Positions 23,376-36,455 of a DNA stretch of 64,000 bases are shown here, one piece after another. Within the stretch, counting starts at the first letter, position 1; each line of letters starts with the position of its first letter. The stretch comes from Cercophora sp. LCS_1 (lineage: Eukaryota; Ascomycota; Sordariomycetes; Sordariales; Lasiosphaeriaceae): positions 248,001-312,000 of the forward strand of contig JAPZLL010000005.1 of assembly GCA_036250225.1 (NCBI GenBank), given 5' to 3'. The translations under genes were made by a program, and so were the position numbers. The notes under the pieces were generated by a model. The model was not told the DNA's origin. It did not search any database and was given only the letters and a program-made list of their open reading frames with translations.

Positions 23376-24627
23376 TGCGGGAGTACTGGCGATGAACTGG
23401 CAAGGGTTTCTGGTGTAGACTTCACGAGGAGTGAGTTAAGGCCAGTCTGTAGGGCGACTTGGTAACCGAAGCTCCAGCTCCAAGAGAAGAGCGTGGGAAT
23501 CTCAGTATTTGGCCTGATCCTTGCCTGGACCTGCCTGCCTGGAGGGGGTCAGCGAGGGGCTGCGGGGCAGCACTTCATGCGGGATGACGCCTGAATAGTG
23601 GCTGAAACATGCTGGAAACCCACTGTGGCTGGAGGTATCCAGGGGTTCATGCTGCTCCCGTTGGCAGGGTGATCAGAAGACACTTAGGGTTAGGGGTAGG
23701 CTCTCTTTGATGGACTTGTGCCTGATGAAAGCCCCTCAGCTTCCAAACCTAGAACTATTCTGAAAAAAAAAAAGACGAGTGCAGGTGAAGCTTTGGGTTT
23801 GTTTGAGTGACAAGATCCCAATGTGAAAACCATCCAGCTTGAGCGGCGCACAAAGATGTCGATAGAGCCCGCAGATAGGTTCCACCTCAGAGGGTCATCA
23901 TTCGACGCGGACCTTCGGTGTTCAGGTAGTCTCCGGCAACCTTGCTTGCCAAAACACAAACTTCTAGGTTTTTGGGTTGGCTGTTCGCGCTGGCTGTCTG
24001 CTACGCTCAACTTCTTGGTGGACTGCTTCGTAAAAGAAGATTTGCACAAAGTGTGTGCAGACGATACTCAATAAGGGAGTGACGTATGAGAATGGAAGGA
24101 AGAGTTGCGAGAGCGTGAGGATATATCGTTGTTACTGGGGATATTGTCAACAACAGGCCTGTTGGAATGAAACATCGAGGTTGATACATGACTGTGAATC
24201 CATCCTTCTTTCTTGTTGAAGCCTTGGCGTTGCTATCGATAAGCCGCTGGAGACGCAGGCTGTTGTTACATCCACGCCCCACGATTTTAGCGGCGGGACA
24301 AGATTGATGATAACTTTCATCGCGTCCTCGGCCTTTTGCCAACTGACTTTGTAACAAGAAATCTAGCTGTGCCAAGCTTGCCCGTTTCTTTTCCATCGAC
24401 AAAACATCGCCTCCTCGATTTGGAATACAAGGTAAGTTTCCTTTCTCCCACCCCCGATCTACGGTCTTCTCTTCGCACCGCACGCGTCGCTCTAGCCGAG
24501 GTCTGCCGCATTTTCAGGCACGCGCCGACCTCGTTGCCCAAGCCTGAGCCTCCGCTGACCATCCCAACTTTAGGCAAAGCTCGAACTTTTGAGCGCTCTC
24601 TTCTATTTCAGCTGCTTTTTTTGCAAG
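23376..24627. other. Divergent upstream region, AIP1 / PAB2
   Basis: 1.25 kb containing both promoters. It carries two tandem TTAGGG units at 23684-23695 and an A-run near 23763. A GTAAGT at about 24432 followed by TTTTCAG near 24517 or ATTTCAG near 24611 could mark a leader intron of PAB2. No protein-coding frame was recognised. Confidence 0.5.
23684..23696 (+). promoter_or_regulatory. Two tandem TTAGGG units (telobox-like)
   Basis: TTAGGGTTAGGGG is read directly from the sequence, 309 bp upstream of the AIP1 start codon. TTAGGG is the usual telomere repeat of filamentous ascomycetes and a binding site for Myb-type telobox factors. Two units could arise by chance; any regulatory role is inference. 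Confidence 0.35.
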
Positions 24628-25331
24628 ATGTCGTCTCCCAAGGCGGAAGAAAAGCCACACGATGAACCGAGGGAACACGCCGATGGTGAAGACGGAAACG
24701 ATGAGGTGGGCACAAAGCGACCGATAGTTGTCCTGCTCGAGCGGTGACTGACTATGTAATAGGAGGAGATTTCAGAAATGAAGCGTCGAGTGGCCGAAAT
24801 GGAAGAGGAGGCTGCCAAACTGCGGGAGATGCAGGCAACCCTTGACCAGGCGCATTCGGAACTCAGCGAGAATAAGGATGACGTCGATAGTAGAAGTATT
24901 TTCGTTGGGAACGTGGACTACTCAGCCTCCCCGGAGGAAATCCAGGCCCATTTCCAGAGCTGCGGGTCTATCAACCGGGTAACAATCCTCCTCGACAAGT
25001 TCACCGGCCAGCCGAAAGGGTAAGATACCACCTGACAACAAGACTTGTATTTGTTCAAAGCTTACGCCGACGTGGAAATAGCTACGCATACGTCGAATTC
25101 ACCGAGCCGAGTCTAGTTGCTCAGGCACTAGTTTTGAACGAGAGCGTCTTCAAAGGTCGCAATATCAAAGTGGTCCCGAAGCGAACCAACATCCCGGGCA
25201 TGTCCCGTGGCCGTGGGCGAGGGGGATTCCGCGGAGGCGGCCGTGGTTTCCATGGCAGGGGCGGATTCAATCCAAGGGGAGGGTACCGGGGTGGATATCG
25301 AGGCCGAGGCCGGGGTTATACACCGTATTGA
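24628..25331 (+). CDS. PAB2: Nuclear poly(A)-binding protein PAB2 (PABPN1 family)
   Basis: Nuclear poly(A)-binding protein acting in 3'-end processing and exosome-linked RNA decay. Exons 24628-24705, 24763-25019 and 25082-25331 give 194 residues. The order is that of PABPN1: acidic N-terminus, a short coiled coil (about 28-62, [19 protein letters not shown]), one RRM with RNP2 SIFVGN (71-76) and RNP1 KGYAYVEF (111-118), and an arginine/glycine-rich tail (from about 153) likely to be arginine-methylated. The second intron splits the RNP1 glycine codon in phase 2. The gene ends in RGRGYTPY. Confidence 0.95.
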
Positions 25332-27432
25332 GGAGAGTAGCCGGTGCATGTTCTGAGTCGAAGGACGCAGTTAAGAGAACTACCTTCTCGGCATGGCTTT
25401 CGTGTTGTAGGATATGATCTCAGAAGGGTGGTCCTTTACGTCGATATTTTGCGCGTGCGTGGCGTCCAGGGAACACGGAGGAAAAACAAAGCATGAACAA
25501 CTTGTCAGATTGTCTGTTGCCGTAGAAATTCAAGAGATCATTCGAACAAACAGAGCCTTGATCTACTCAACTGACTGTTCCCGGTCCTATGCTCTGACGG
25601 TCGCTACTAAGCGGTCTCCGGCCGATTTTACCACTGGGAGTCGAAGCTACTATGGCCCTTCGCCCCCTAGGTAAGATTGGTAAGGTCTGTCCTCGTGGTG
25701 CGAGGAATAACCGAGCCTCTCTCTCACCCGCTATCTTGCCTACAACTCCGGTGGCATCCAGGAGACAACTAAGTTTGCGCCACATTTTGCTCCGGTTGAT
25801 CCACGAAACAAAATGTGAGCTCGGGGATTTGACTGGATGGTGAAAATTGACGAGACCATGAGAGAGCTGCGTGTGATGGAACGGCGGGATTCTTAAATAG
25901 CAACGGTAGACCTCGACGAAAATAGCGGCTGTAACCGTCCCATCACACTTTGATACCTAAAGTCCTAAACAGTCAATGGGTATCAGGGATGTGCGCAATG
26001 GTCCTTCTGGCAACATACATGCAGAATGCGATCAGAGCCCACTTCCTTGCGAGCCGTCTATTTCAAGCCAATTTCCAACAGGCAGAAGGCAGGACCCGGG
26101 GATTCCAAGGGCGTCTTGATGGTTTACCCGTTCCAGGGATGCATCTTACCTGGAACCCCGCGCAAAGGCGAGGACGTCACCTCAGTGCTGTTTGGTCTCT
26201 TCCCTTCGGCCAACTCCCATCCTTGAGAACCACAACAAATCCGTGTATTGGAGGTGTGGCTCAAGTAGCCCCAAATGCTTTTGCTTACTGCAGGAAAATA
26301 ATTCGCAGAAACAACCAAGTAAACCTAGCTTCAGGGTGGCGATTTGAGGGCTTGTCATGTATTGTAATGTCTTACGGCAAGCTCTCGAAGGCAACCGAGT
26401 TTCTTCCTTCGCACTCAAGATAGTGTGAATTCCTAGTGTACATACTGTGCCCACCATGACCCCTCGCTGGTGCGATTGCTGACAACCAACGCCACCGCTG
26501 CTTGTCGCTGGAGTTGGCGTCCTGTTATACCCGGTAAATCGATCACACGGCGATTTGCGCAAATGTTGAACAGAAGGTGTCCTGAACAACGACTGGCTGA
26601 CTTCCGCTAACGTGATTCTGCTGTATCCGCAGCTTCCTTGCTCTCGCATTGCCGGGCTTTCCCGCTTCCAAGGCAAGGGGGTCCAGCTGTCGCTCCGTCA
26701 CGCTCGACTTTGCGACGGTTTCGCAGCGGGCAGTGGGGCAGTCGACGCCCTTCGATCTCCCACCACCTTCCCGTCCGGGGCACACCCATTCCTCCACCAC
26801 GCAGCTCCAGGCGACTTTGTACTCCGTGCGCGCACTTCTCAGCGCTCCAGTCCAGGCTGCTCCAGTCCCAAACCGCTCAGACGACGGCGAAGTGCCCGTC
26901 TCTGCCTTGCGTCGTCCGCTGTCAGCCAGCCGTGAGTGCCTCTCTCGAAATAAACACCTCATCTCATCGATTCCATTCCACTCCCCCCGCGACCCGACCC
27001 TCAAGGCCGGATCCTCGAGTCGGCGTGCTTTGAAAAGGGAGAATAGTTTTGGGACATTTGTTGCATTGGCTTATCGCCGCCACCACTGGGTACGGATAAC
27101 CGCCGCCATCGCTACGGGCCAAACCTGACCCGCCCAGACCCGACGACCTCCAAAGCGGGGGGACCGGCAGCACAGCCTCAACCCGTCCTTTGCCTTCGAA
27201 GCCTCAGCTGGCGTATCCCTCTGGCGCGCACCCTCGAACCTGTCGATATCGACACAGACATCAACCCCATCCACTCGGTCTCTCCCGTCGCTCCTTGTCC
27301 CTGCCGTCCCCCCATCATCCTCCACGGGCGTCTTGTCGTGCGCTGACCTGCTGGAATCCACAAACCAACCTCCCACCTAGTGGTGGAAGGAAATCACCAC
27401 ACGACGGACCGTAGACCTGAACATCCCCCACC
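25332..27432. other. Long intergenic region, PAB2 3' / RSP5 5'
   Basis: 2.1 kb between two plus-strand genes. The right part (about 26600-27430) is C/T-rich, as long fungal leaders often are, and probably includes promoter and 5' leader of RSP5. Overlapping open frames in several phases look like composition effects. No gene, RNA or repeat was recognised. Confidence 0.5.
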
Positions 27433-30303
<2,871 letters not shown>

Positions 30304-31100
30304 TCGGGCATTGAGTATCCCGTTTCGGTTGACTTCCCAGCGGTACCCTGTAGATAGATCTGAACCAATTCATCAGTAAGAAAGCATTTCTCTCGGGTGT
30401 GCAGAGGCGAATGGGCAAGGGGCGCTGGGGTTGTTTTCTCGCAGGGAAATTGCATAGTCTTGTCAGCACGAGGATGACAGGGGCCAGAGGAATGACTCAA
30501 ATCCACTGTCCCTCGCCGTCTGCGTCTGCTAGTGGTTGCTGCTCTGGTTTGACTTGGGGGTCAGGGTAGCGGTGTTTACTCGGGTTTGTATATGACAACA
30601 ACGAAGGTGACTCTGGCGTCATGGGTCCATAGAATCAGTTTGACGATGAACAATCTCCTTGGACGTAGTCTCGGGTTGCATATTTTTTCTTGTTTTCCTC
30701 TGTCGAATTGGCTGTTGAACTGCAATGAGTGAAGTGCAAGTCACTCCCGTCCTCTCCGGCCGACCTTGGCTTCGAGATAAGATAGGGGTGGTGGCTACGC
30801 TGCATGCAGGAGCGACTTCCAGGTTCCGCTTGACTGGGTGCACTGGCAGCGACTTCCCAGTGTAACCCACAACGTGAACGCAATCCAGCGTCGCTCATGA
30901 AGAAAAAATAACCGAGATATTAGTGCCGACGTGAACACCAAGGCGTGCGGAGCCTATGTGACGACGGATCCCTGCCTCAATTGGAAGCTGTGCCAGCCCA
31001 GGTGATAACCACGGACGATCAAAGTGGTGGCGGTGGCTTCACTGACGGACCCGGCCAGTTCTAACACCTTCAAGTTCGAGATACGGGGCGCCTTACAACT
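30304..31100. other. Intergenic region, RSP5 3' / amidohydrolase 5'
   Basis: 797 bp between two plus-strand genes, presumably RSP5 3' untranslated region and the amidohydrolase promoter. No coding frame or RNA gene was recognised. Confidence 0.5.
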
Positions 31101-32954
31101 ATGCCGTCCCCAATAGCCACCCTCTTATGGTGGGGTGTCAGACTCTCCCTCCTCGTGGGCTGCATAGCTGTTGTCCTGCGACTCCAGTCAGCGTCATCTT
31201 CACCTTACCAACCTACCGTATACACACCGCCGCCCAAGCACACGTACTGTTATAAAGCGGTGCGGACGGATGGTGTAGGTGCCCAGCAGGATGCGGATTG
31301 CTTTTCTGTCTTGGAGGGGCGCTTCACGGCGGTATTCAAGGGCCAAGAGGTGTCGGCGAGGGAGGAGGGGTATGTCTTTCCTGGATTATGGGATGGGCAT
31401 GGGCATTTGTTGCAGTATGGCGAGTTTTTGCACTCGGTGGACCTTTTCGGGGCCAGGACTTTTGATGAGGTTAGGAGACGGCTGAGGGAGTATCTTGAGA
31501 AGCATCCTGATGTTGGGGGGACTGAGGAGTGGGTTAGGGGGATTGGATGGGATCAGATGGCGCTTGGGGGGATGCCGACTGCGGTGAGTACCTTTTTGGG
31601 TTGTGAGAGGTGTTTGGTGCTGACTGGAGGAGTAGGCTTTGTTGGAGGAGGATGAACGGCTGAAGGGAAAGTTCTTTATGCTGGATCGTGTTGATGTGCA
31701 TTGTACGTGGGTGTCCAAGGCCGTGTTGGGCCTGCTGCCGAATGAGGTACCGGATATCCCTGGCGGTGAGGTGGTGAGAAACCCGGGGATGGGTGTGTTT
31801 TGTGACAATGCGATGGATTTGGTGGTTGGGCTGTGGCCGAAGCCGGGGGTGGAGAAAAAGAAAGGGTTTGTGAGGTCGGCGATGAAGGAGCTGCACAAGG
31901 TGGGCATCGTCGGTATGCACGACGCCGGTGTTTTGCCCAAAGATATTGAGTTGTATGACGAAATGAGCCAGGAGGATGAGGGATGGTCGCTTAGGGTCTA
32001 CGCGATGATCGAGTGCGAGGAGAGAAATACGTTTTGCCCTGACGAAGCAGTCAAGATTGCCCAGGACAGCGGGTTGTTGTCGGTCAGGAGTGTGAAGTTA
32101 TTTGCTGGTGAGTAACTCCTTTCAGGTAAATAATACATTACTGACGACTTGCAGATGGAGCGTTGGGAAGCTGGGGAAGCGCCATGATTGAACCTTACAG
32201 CGACCGCCCAGACACGTCTGGCTCTCTTTTGGTGAATGCCTCGACCCTCACGTCGCTTGCTCGGTATTGGTCACAGGCCGGCTTCCAGGTCAACATCCAT
32301 GCCATTGGCGACCTGGCGAATCGTTACGCCATCGATGCCATGGTGGCTGCCCTTAAAGATCTCTGCCCCGGAGAAACACTGGCTTCGTGTCAGGCCCATC
32401 ATCGTTTCCGAATCGAACACTCGCAAATTATTCATCCGGATGACCAGAAACGCATGCACGATATTGGCATCATCCCTTCGATCCAGCCAACACACGCCAC
32501 TTCGGACATGGCCTATGCTGAGCTGCGACTCGGAGCAGAGCGAACCAAGGCTGAGGCGTATCGTATGCGCTCCCTCCTTGACTTGCGCCCAATTTTGGGA
32601 AGCGATTTCCCCGTTGAGCCGCCCAATCCATTTGAAGGGATCTACGCCGCTCGGACGCGCAGAAACCCACACACGGGCTCTGGCCCCCCGGGAGCGGAAA
32701 GGGGGTGGCATACAGAGGAAGCCCTTACCCTAGATGAAGTATTGGATGGGTTCACGAAAGGGCCAGCAAGAGGGGCGTTTCTGGAGGATAAGGCCGGTGT
32801 TATACGGGAAGGGGCATTTGCTGACTGGATCGTGCTGGATCAGCCGCTTGAAAGCCTGAGTGAGGAGGATTTGAGAAAGGTGAAGGTCAAAGAGACATGG
32901 GTAGGAGGTCGGCTGGTGTATTCGAGGGATGCAGATGAGATCAAGGACCTGTAA
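31101..32954 (+). CDS. Membrane-anchored amidohydrolase (Amidohydro_3, YtcJ-like)
   Basis: Metal-dependent amidohydrolase of the YtcJ/Amidohydro_3 group; substrate unknown. Exons 31101-31583, 31636-32107 and 32155-32954 give 584 residues. Residues about 8-27 form one hydrophobic segment that reads as a signal anchor, so the enzyme probably faces the secretory lumen or exterior. Metal-site motifs are seen in order: GLWDGHGHLLQYG (HxH at about 100/102), SVKLFADGALGS (Lys, rejoined across intron 2), NIHAIGDLAN (His), FRIEHSQ (His) and LGSDFPVEPPNP (Asp). The metal-binding set is complete, so the enzyme is probably active. It is tail-to-tail with the nitronate monooxygenase gene, 96 bp away. Confidence 0.92.
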
Positions 32955-33051
32955 GTAGCATCGCAACCGTAAGACAAAACATAGATATACCTGTTACATC
33001 TCGTTGATGTTTTCGGTTATTTCCTTGCCGGACTTAACCAACTGGCTGGGA

Positions 33052-34357
33052 TCAGAGGAATTTCTGGAGACGACGGATGCTCTCCTTTGCCTCCTCGCGC
33101 ACCTGCTGGACGATCTCGCGAGCAGGTCCAGCGTTCTTTACGAGACCGACTCCAGTTCCCCTGTCACAAGTCAGCATATAGATGAAATCTGTGCGAGGTG
33201 TCGGGGATACACACGCCCAAGTCACTTGTCTCGACACTTCGCCCGCAAGCTTTGCCTGCCGAAACTTATCCAGATTTTCCTCCATGGATAACCCTTCCAG
33301 ATGTTCTCGGTACGAGATATCGACAAGTGCCCGTCCATCATAAAACTGCCCCCACAACTTACTGCTCTGAATCTCGTCGTGAAACGACGACCTATCACAA
33401 ACGTCAGTCCTGTGCCACAAACATGGCCGCACTGGAGCGCAACCAACTTGGCCGTAGCTTGACCCCCATCCTGTGCCTCTAGAATGAGCTTCTTACGAAA
33501 CTCTGGCGTCGACGCCTCATCCGCAACAATAAACTAGAATAGTCCCATCAGCCAGACACGATACCTTGATCACTCGCACGAGAGCAAGCAAAGCATAGGT
33601 AAAGGCAACCCACCCGAGTCCCCAGAACCGCCGCCTCGGCGCCTATCGACACCAGATTAGACATTTTGTCACTCCCAAACTCGGAGACGAGATAAAAAGG
33701 GCACGCACCAAGCCCAAGAACACCCGCCACGCCGCGTCCATCCGCAATCCCACCCGCCGCAGCAACAACCACATCGGTCCCGGCAAACTCCCTCCCCACC
33801 ATCTCCACCACCTCGGGGACCAAACTCACCACCCCGGCCCCCCGTGCAAACTGATGACCCCCCGCATCCACCCCCTGCGCAACAACCACATCGGCCCCGT
33901 CCAGCACAGCCTGCCGCGCCTTCTCCACCGTCCCGACCTGGAAAAACACAAGCATGCCTTGCTTGTGCAGCGCATCCACCATGCGACGGATGAGTCCGGC
34001 CTCGCCCTCCGGATCCGGCGCAAACAGCCACACGGCGACCGGGTTGTGCTCGACCAGAACAGGCAGGAGCGTATCGAAAAAGTGGAAGAGGGACGGGTGG
34101 GTGAGGATGAGGCCGACACCGACGGGCAGCGGGGCCGGAGCCGGAACTTGGAGAATCTCACGGGCCTTGGTGAGTTCGGTCTTCAGGGTCGGTAAAAAGG
34201 GCGACGAGGGTGTGAAATCGAAGCCGTAGGGGATGAAGCCTATGCCGCCGGCGAGGGAGACGTGGGCGGCTAGGGTGCCGTTTGCGACGCCCAGCATGGG
34301 GGCTGAGATGATGATGGGGCGGAGGGCCGAGGGGAAGGTTGTGGTTAGTTTGGACAT
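33052..34357 (-). CDS. Nitronate monooxygenase (2-nitropropane dioxygenase family)
   Basis: FMN-dependent TIM-barrel enzyme oxidising alkyl nitronates. Exons 34357-33709, 33642-33614, 33533-33448, 33391-33215 and 33160-33052 give 349 residues, the usual family length. Family features are IISAPMLGVANGTLAAHVSLAGGIGFI at the N-terminus (first beta-alpha unit), VVVAQGVDAGGHQ, VVAAAGGIADGRGVAGVLGLGAEAAVLGTRF (phosphate-binding loop, spread over exons 1-3) and SSFHDEIQ-DGRALV near the C-terminus. The short 29-nt second exon and the unusual GTTGGT donor of intron 3 are inferred because they restore these blocks in phase. An intron-retained reading stops early. Substrate cannot be predicted. Confidence 0.9.
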
Positions 34358-34822
34358 GGTTGCGGCTGGTTGGGTTAACCTTATTTAGGGGCTAATGTCT
34401 GTTGTTTATTTGTGTGCAAGGGGGAGAGACATGCTGTATTTATTGAGTTTGTTGTCCTGAGTGGGATTGCGCGACGTAGGCTGGGAAAGCAGGTGGTGCC
34501 GTGCATGTGAAGAGGGGGTGCCCCAACTGACTTACATCATTGGTTGCTAAATGGGCGCAGGTACGACCAACTCGTGGGCTTTGGGGTTATCACGCATTCA
34601 TTGCGCAAACTTGAGACTACTCAGAGTTCTTGGTGCCGATTAGCGGCACGACTTTCAACCTAGAGTGGGTATATTGAAGCGGAAGAAATCTTGGGGCGTC
34701 TTTGCCCCATGCTATCAAACATTTGGTGCATCCTTTCCAATAGTGTCGAATCGCTGACAGACGCCGTTTGGCAAACTCTCCTCTTCTTCCCCTCAACTGT
34801 TCCTCTCCTCGCTCACTGGAAA
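34358..34822. other. Intergenic region between two minus-strand genes
   Basis: A 465-bp stretch with the nitronate monooxygenase upstream region and the 3' flank of the SPX gene. Nothing else was recognised. Confidence 0.5.
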
Positions 34823-36455
34823 CTAGAGGGGCGAATTGCCCACGACCAGGACTAGGAGGATCCCGTTCAGTACACACGCAACCATGAAGCCCACCCAGAC
34901 CGATATCGTCATCGGCCACCCTGGCGGCTGCTGGCGCGAAAACGTCATGCCAAGCGCAGCACACGCAGCGCCTAGGGAAGCCATGATTCCTAGCGTGACA
35001 CCTGCGTCCACCTCGAGGCGCATCTTGTGCCGGCCCGTTTTTATGAGAAGAGCGGCGATACCCATGAGCACAAACGAGACGCCAAAACACGCCCACGTCG
35101 CTAAACATAGCACACGGTCTTTGTAATGAGACAAGTGCTGCTGCTCAATGCTTGGCAATGCCGCGTTGTACGTTTTGTAACCCACTGGGAACTCTTCGGA
35201 TGATGCATATCCATACGAAATCCTCCGCCCGCGGGACACAGCATTTCGGCTCTCGTCCTCGGCTTCTGTGTCGCTTATGCTGCCTCCAGGAAGTTGCGTG
35301 AAGTAGCCCGAATGCACCGACCCATACCCGGTTGGAGGCGATCGGGATAGAATAGGAGCTTCTTCATCGCATTCTTCTGGTTGCGAGCTCTTGGAAGTCC
35401 ATTTCTTGATCAGTTTGGTCGGGGCGGTGAATAGTGCCTTGAGTGTCTCGATCCCCGGAAACCCCGTCTCCTCATCAGGGTTGATGTAGATGGCGTACGA
35501 TCCGTCTCCAAACTGATCCCCATCCCCTGCCTCGCTCCCGTAGTCGTACTCGTTCCAATAACCTGTCTGTCGCGCTTCTGAAGCCACTATTGTTTCAGTT
35601 GGCGATGCCTGTTCGCTTCTTCGAATCGACGGCGCCGAGGATGCCGTCAAGGGCGACGATGTTCCATCCAACTTTGCCGGGATGGCGGCCCGAAGCGTCG
35701 CCATCACGCTGTCGCACTCGGATTGGAGGTGTGAAAAATCTCGTCTGGTAAAGCTTTTGGGGTGCGATAAGATGGTGTCCCGGAAGCGCGACCCGAGTGT
35801 AGACGACCCCGTCCATTTCCTGTACTTCTTTAGAATCTTTCGGAAGGCCACAACCTGTGCGCCCACGAAGCGCTGCAGGGATTTGATGTCATTCCCGCAT
35901 TGTAGCAAGTCGTTTTCGTGCTTGGCAAAACGCCTCTGTTTTCTGAGGGACATGCGCTCCGTCCTCGATATGGCGCACCGAATCAGCAGCCGGTGTATCT
36001 GGTTTGACAGGTGCTCTGGAGCACAGAATCAGCGAGCGTAGGCTTGTGTCAGTCGGGGCGGACCTACGGAGGCGCCTGGCGATCTCATCCGCCTTGCTGG
36101 AGACAAACAGATCGACGCGGTCATGTTGGCGGCAAAGCTCCGAGTAGAGCTCATCCTCGAACAAGCGGAGCGCTGTGTCTTGGTGACCAGGAATCGAAAT
36201 CGCCGTCGCTTGGTCTTTTGTGGTGTGTACCTTGATATGGTGCTTCAACGAGTTGTAGTCAATGTTATCTGATGGAAGGCATGAATGATCAGCGTGGGGT
36301 TTGCGATAAGAGTTATGGGTGGGTTGAGTGACCCGACGTCCGAGCTGTCCTGGATCCCTTCTTGAAGATGGAAATTATGTAATAAAATGTAATTGTGACT
36401 TACGGAGGCTCCATTGTGGTGCCGATTCATTTTCGAACTGCTCGCCGTATTTCAT
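34823..36455 (-). CDS. SPX-domain protein with C-terminal membrane segments
   Basis: SPX domains bind inositol pyrophosphates and sense phosphate status. Exons 36455-36404, 36268-36068 and 36015-34823 give 481 residues. The N-terminus MKYGEQFENESAPQWSLHNI-DYNSLKHHIK is a canonical SPX start, assembled across the 135-nt first intron; the second SPX part follows (LRKQRRFAKHENDLLQCG, LQRFVGAQVVAFRKILKKYRKW). A Ser/Asp/Glu-rich linker (about 180-370) has no catalytic domain. Three hydrophobic segments occur at about 386-409, 420-442 and 453-476. The layout resembles VTC subunits (SPX plus three transmembrane helices) but lacks the central tunnel/polymerase domain, so it is not Vtc2-5. I infer a vacuolar or other endomembrane regulator of phosphate; no precise name is supported. 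Confidence 0.88.

Noticed and set aside
23761..23775. A-run as a retroelement poly(A) tail
   Set aside because: No adjacent element-like sequence or target duplication; short A-runs are common in these intergenic regions.
26649..27128. Overlapping open frames upstream of RSP5
   Set aside because: Frames are open in several phases at once in C/T-rich DNA, lack recognisable domains and have no good splice path into RSP5.
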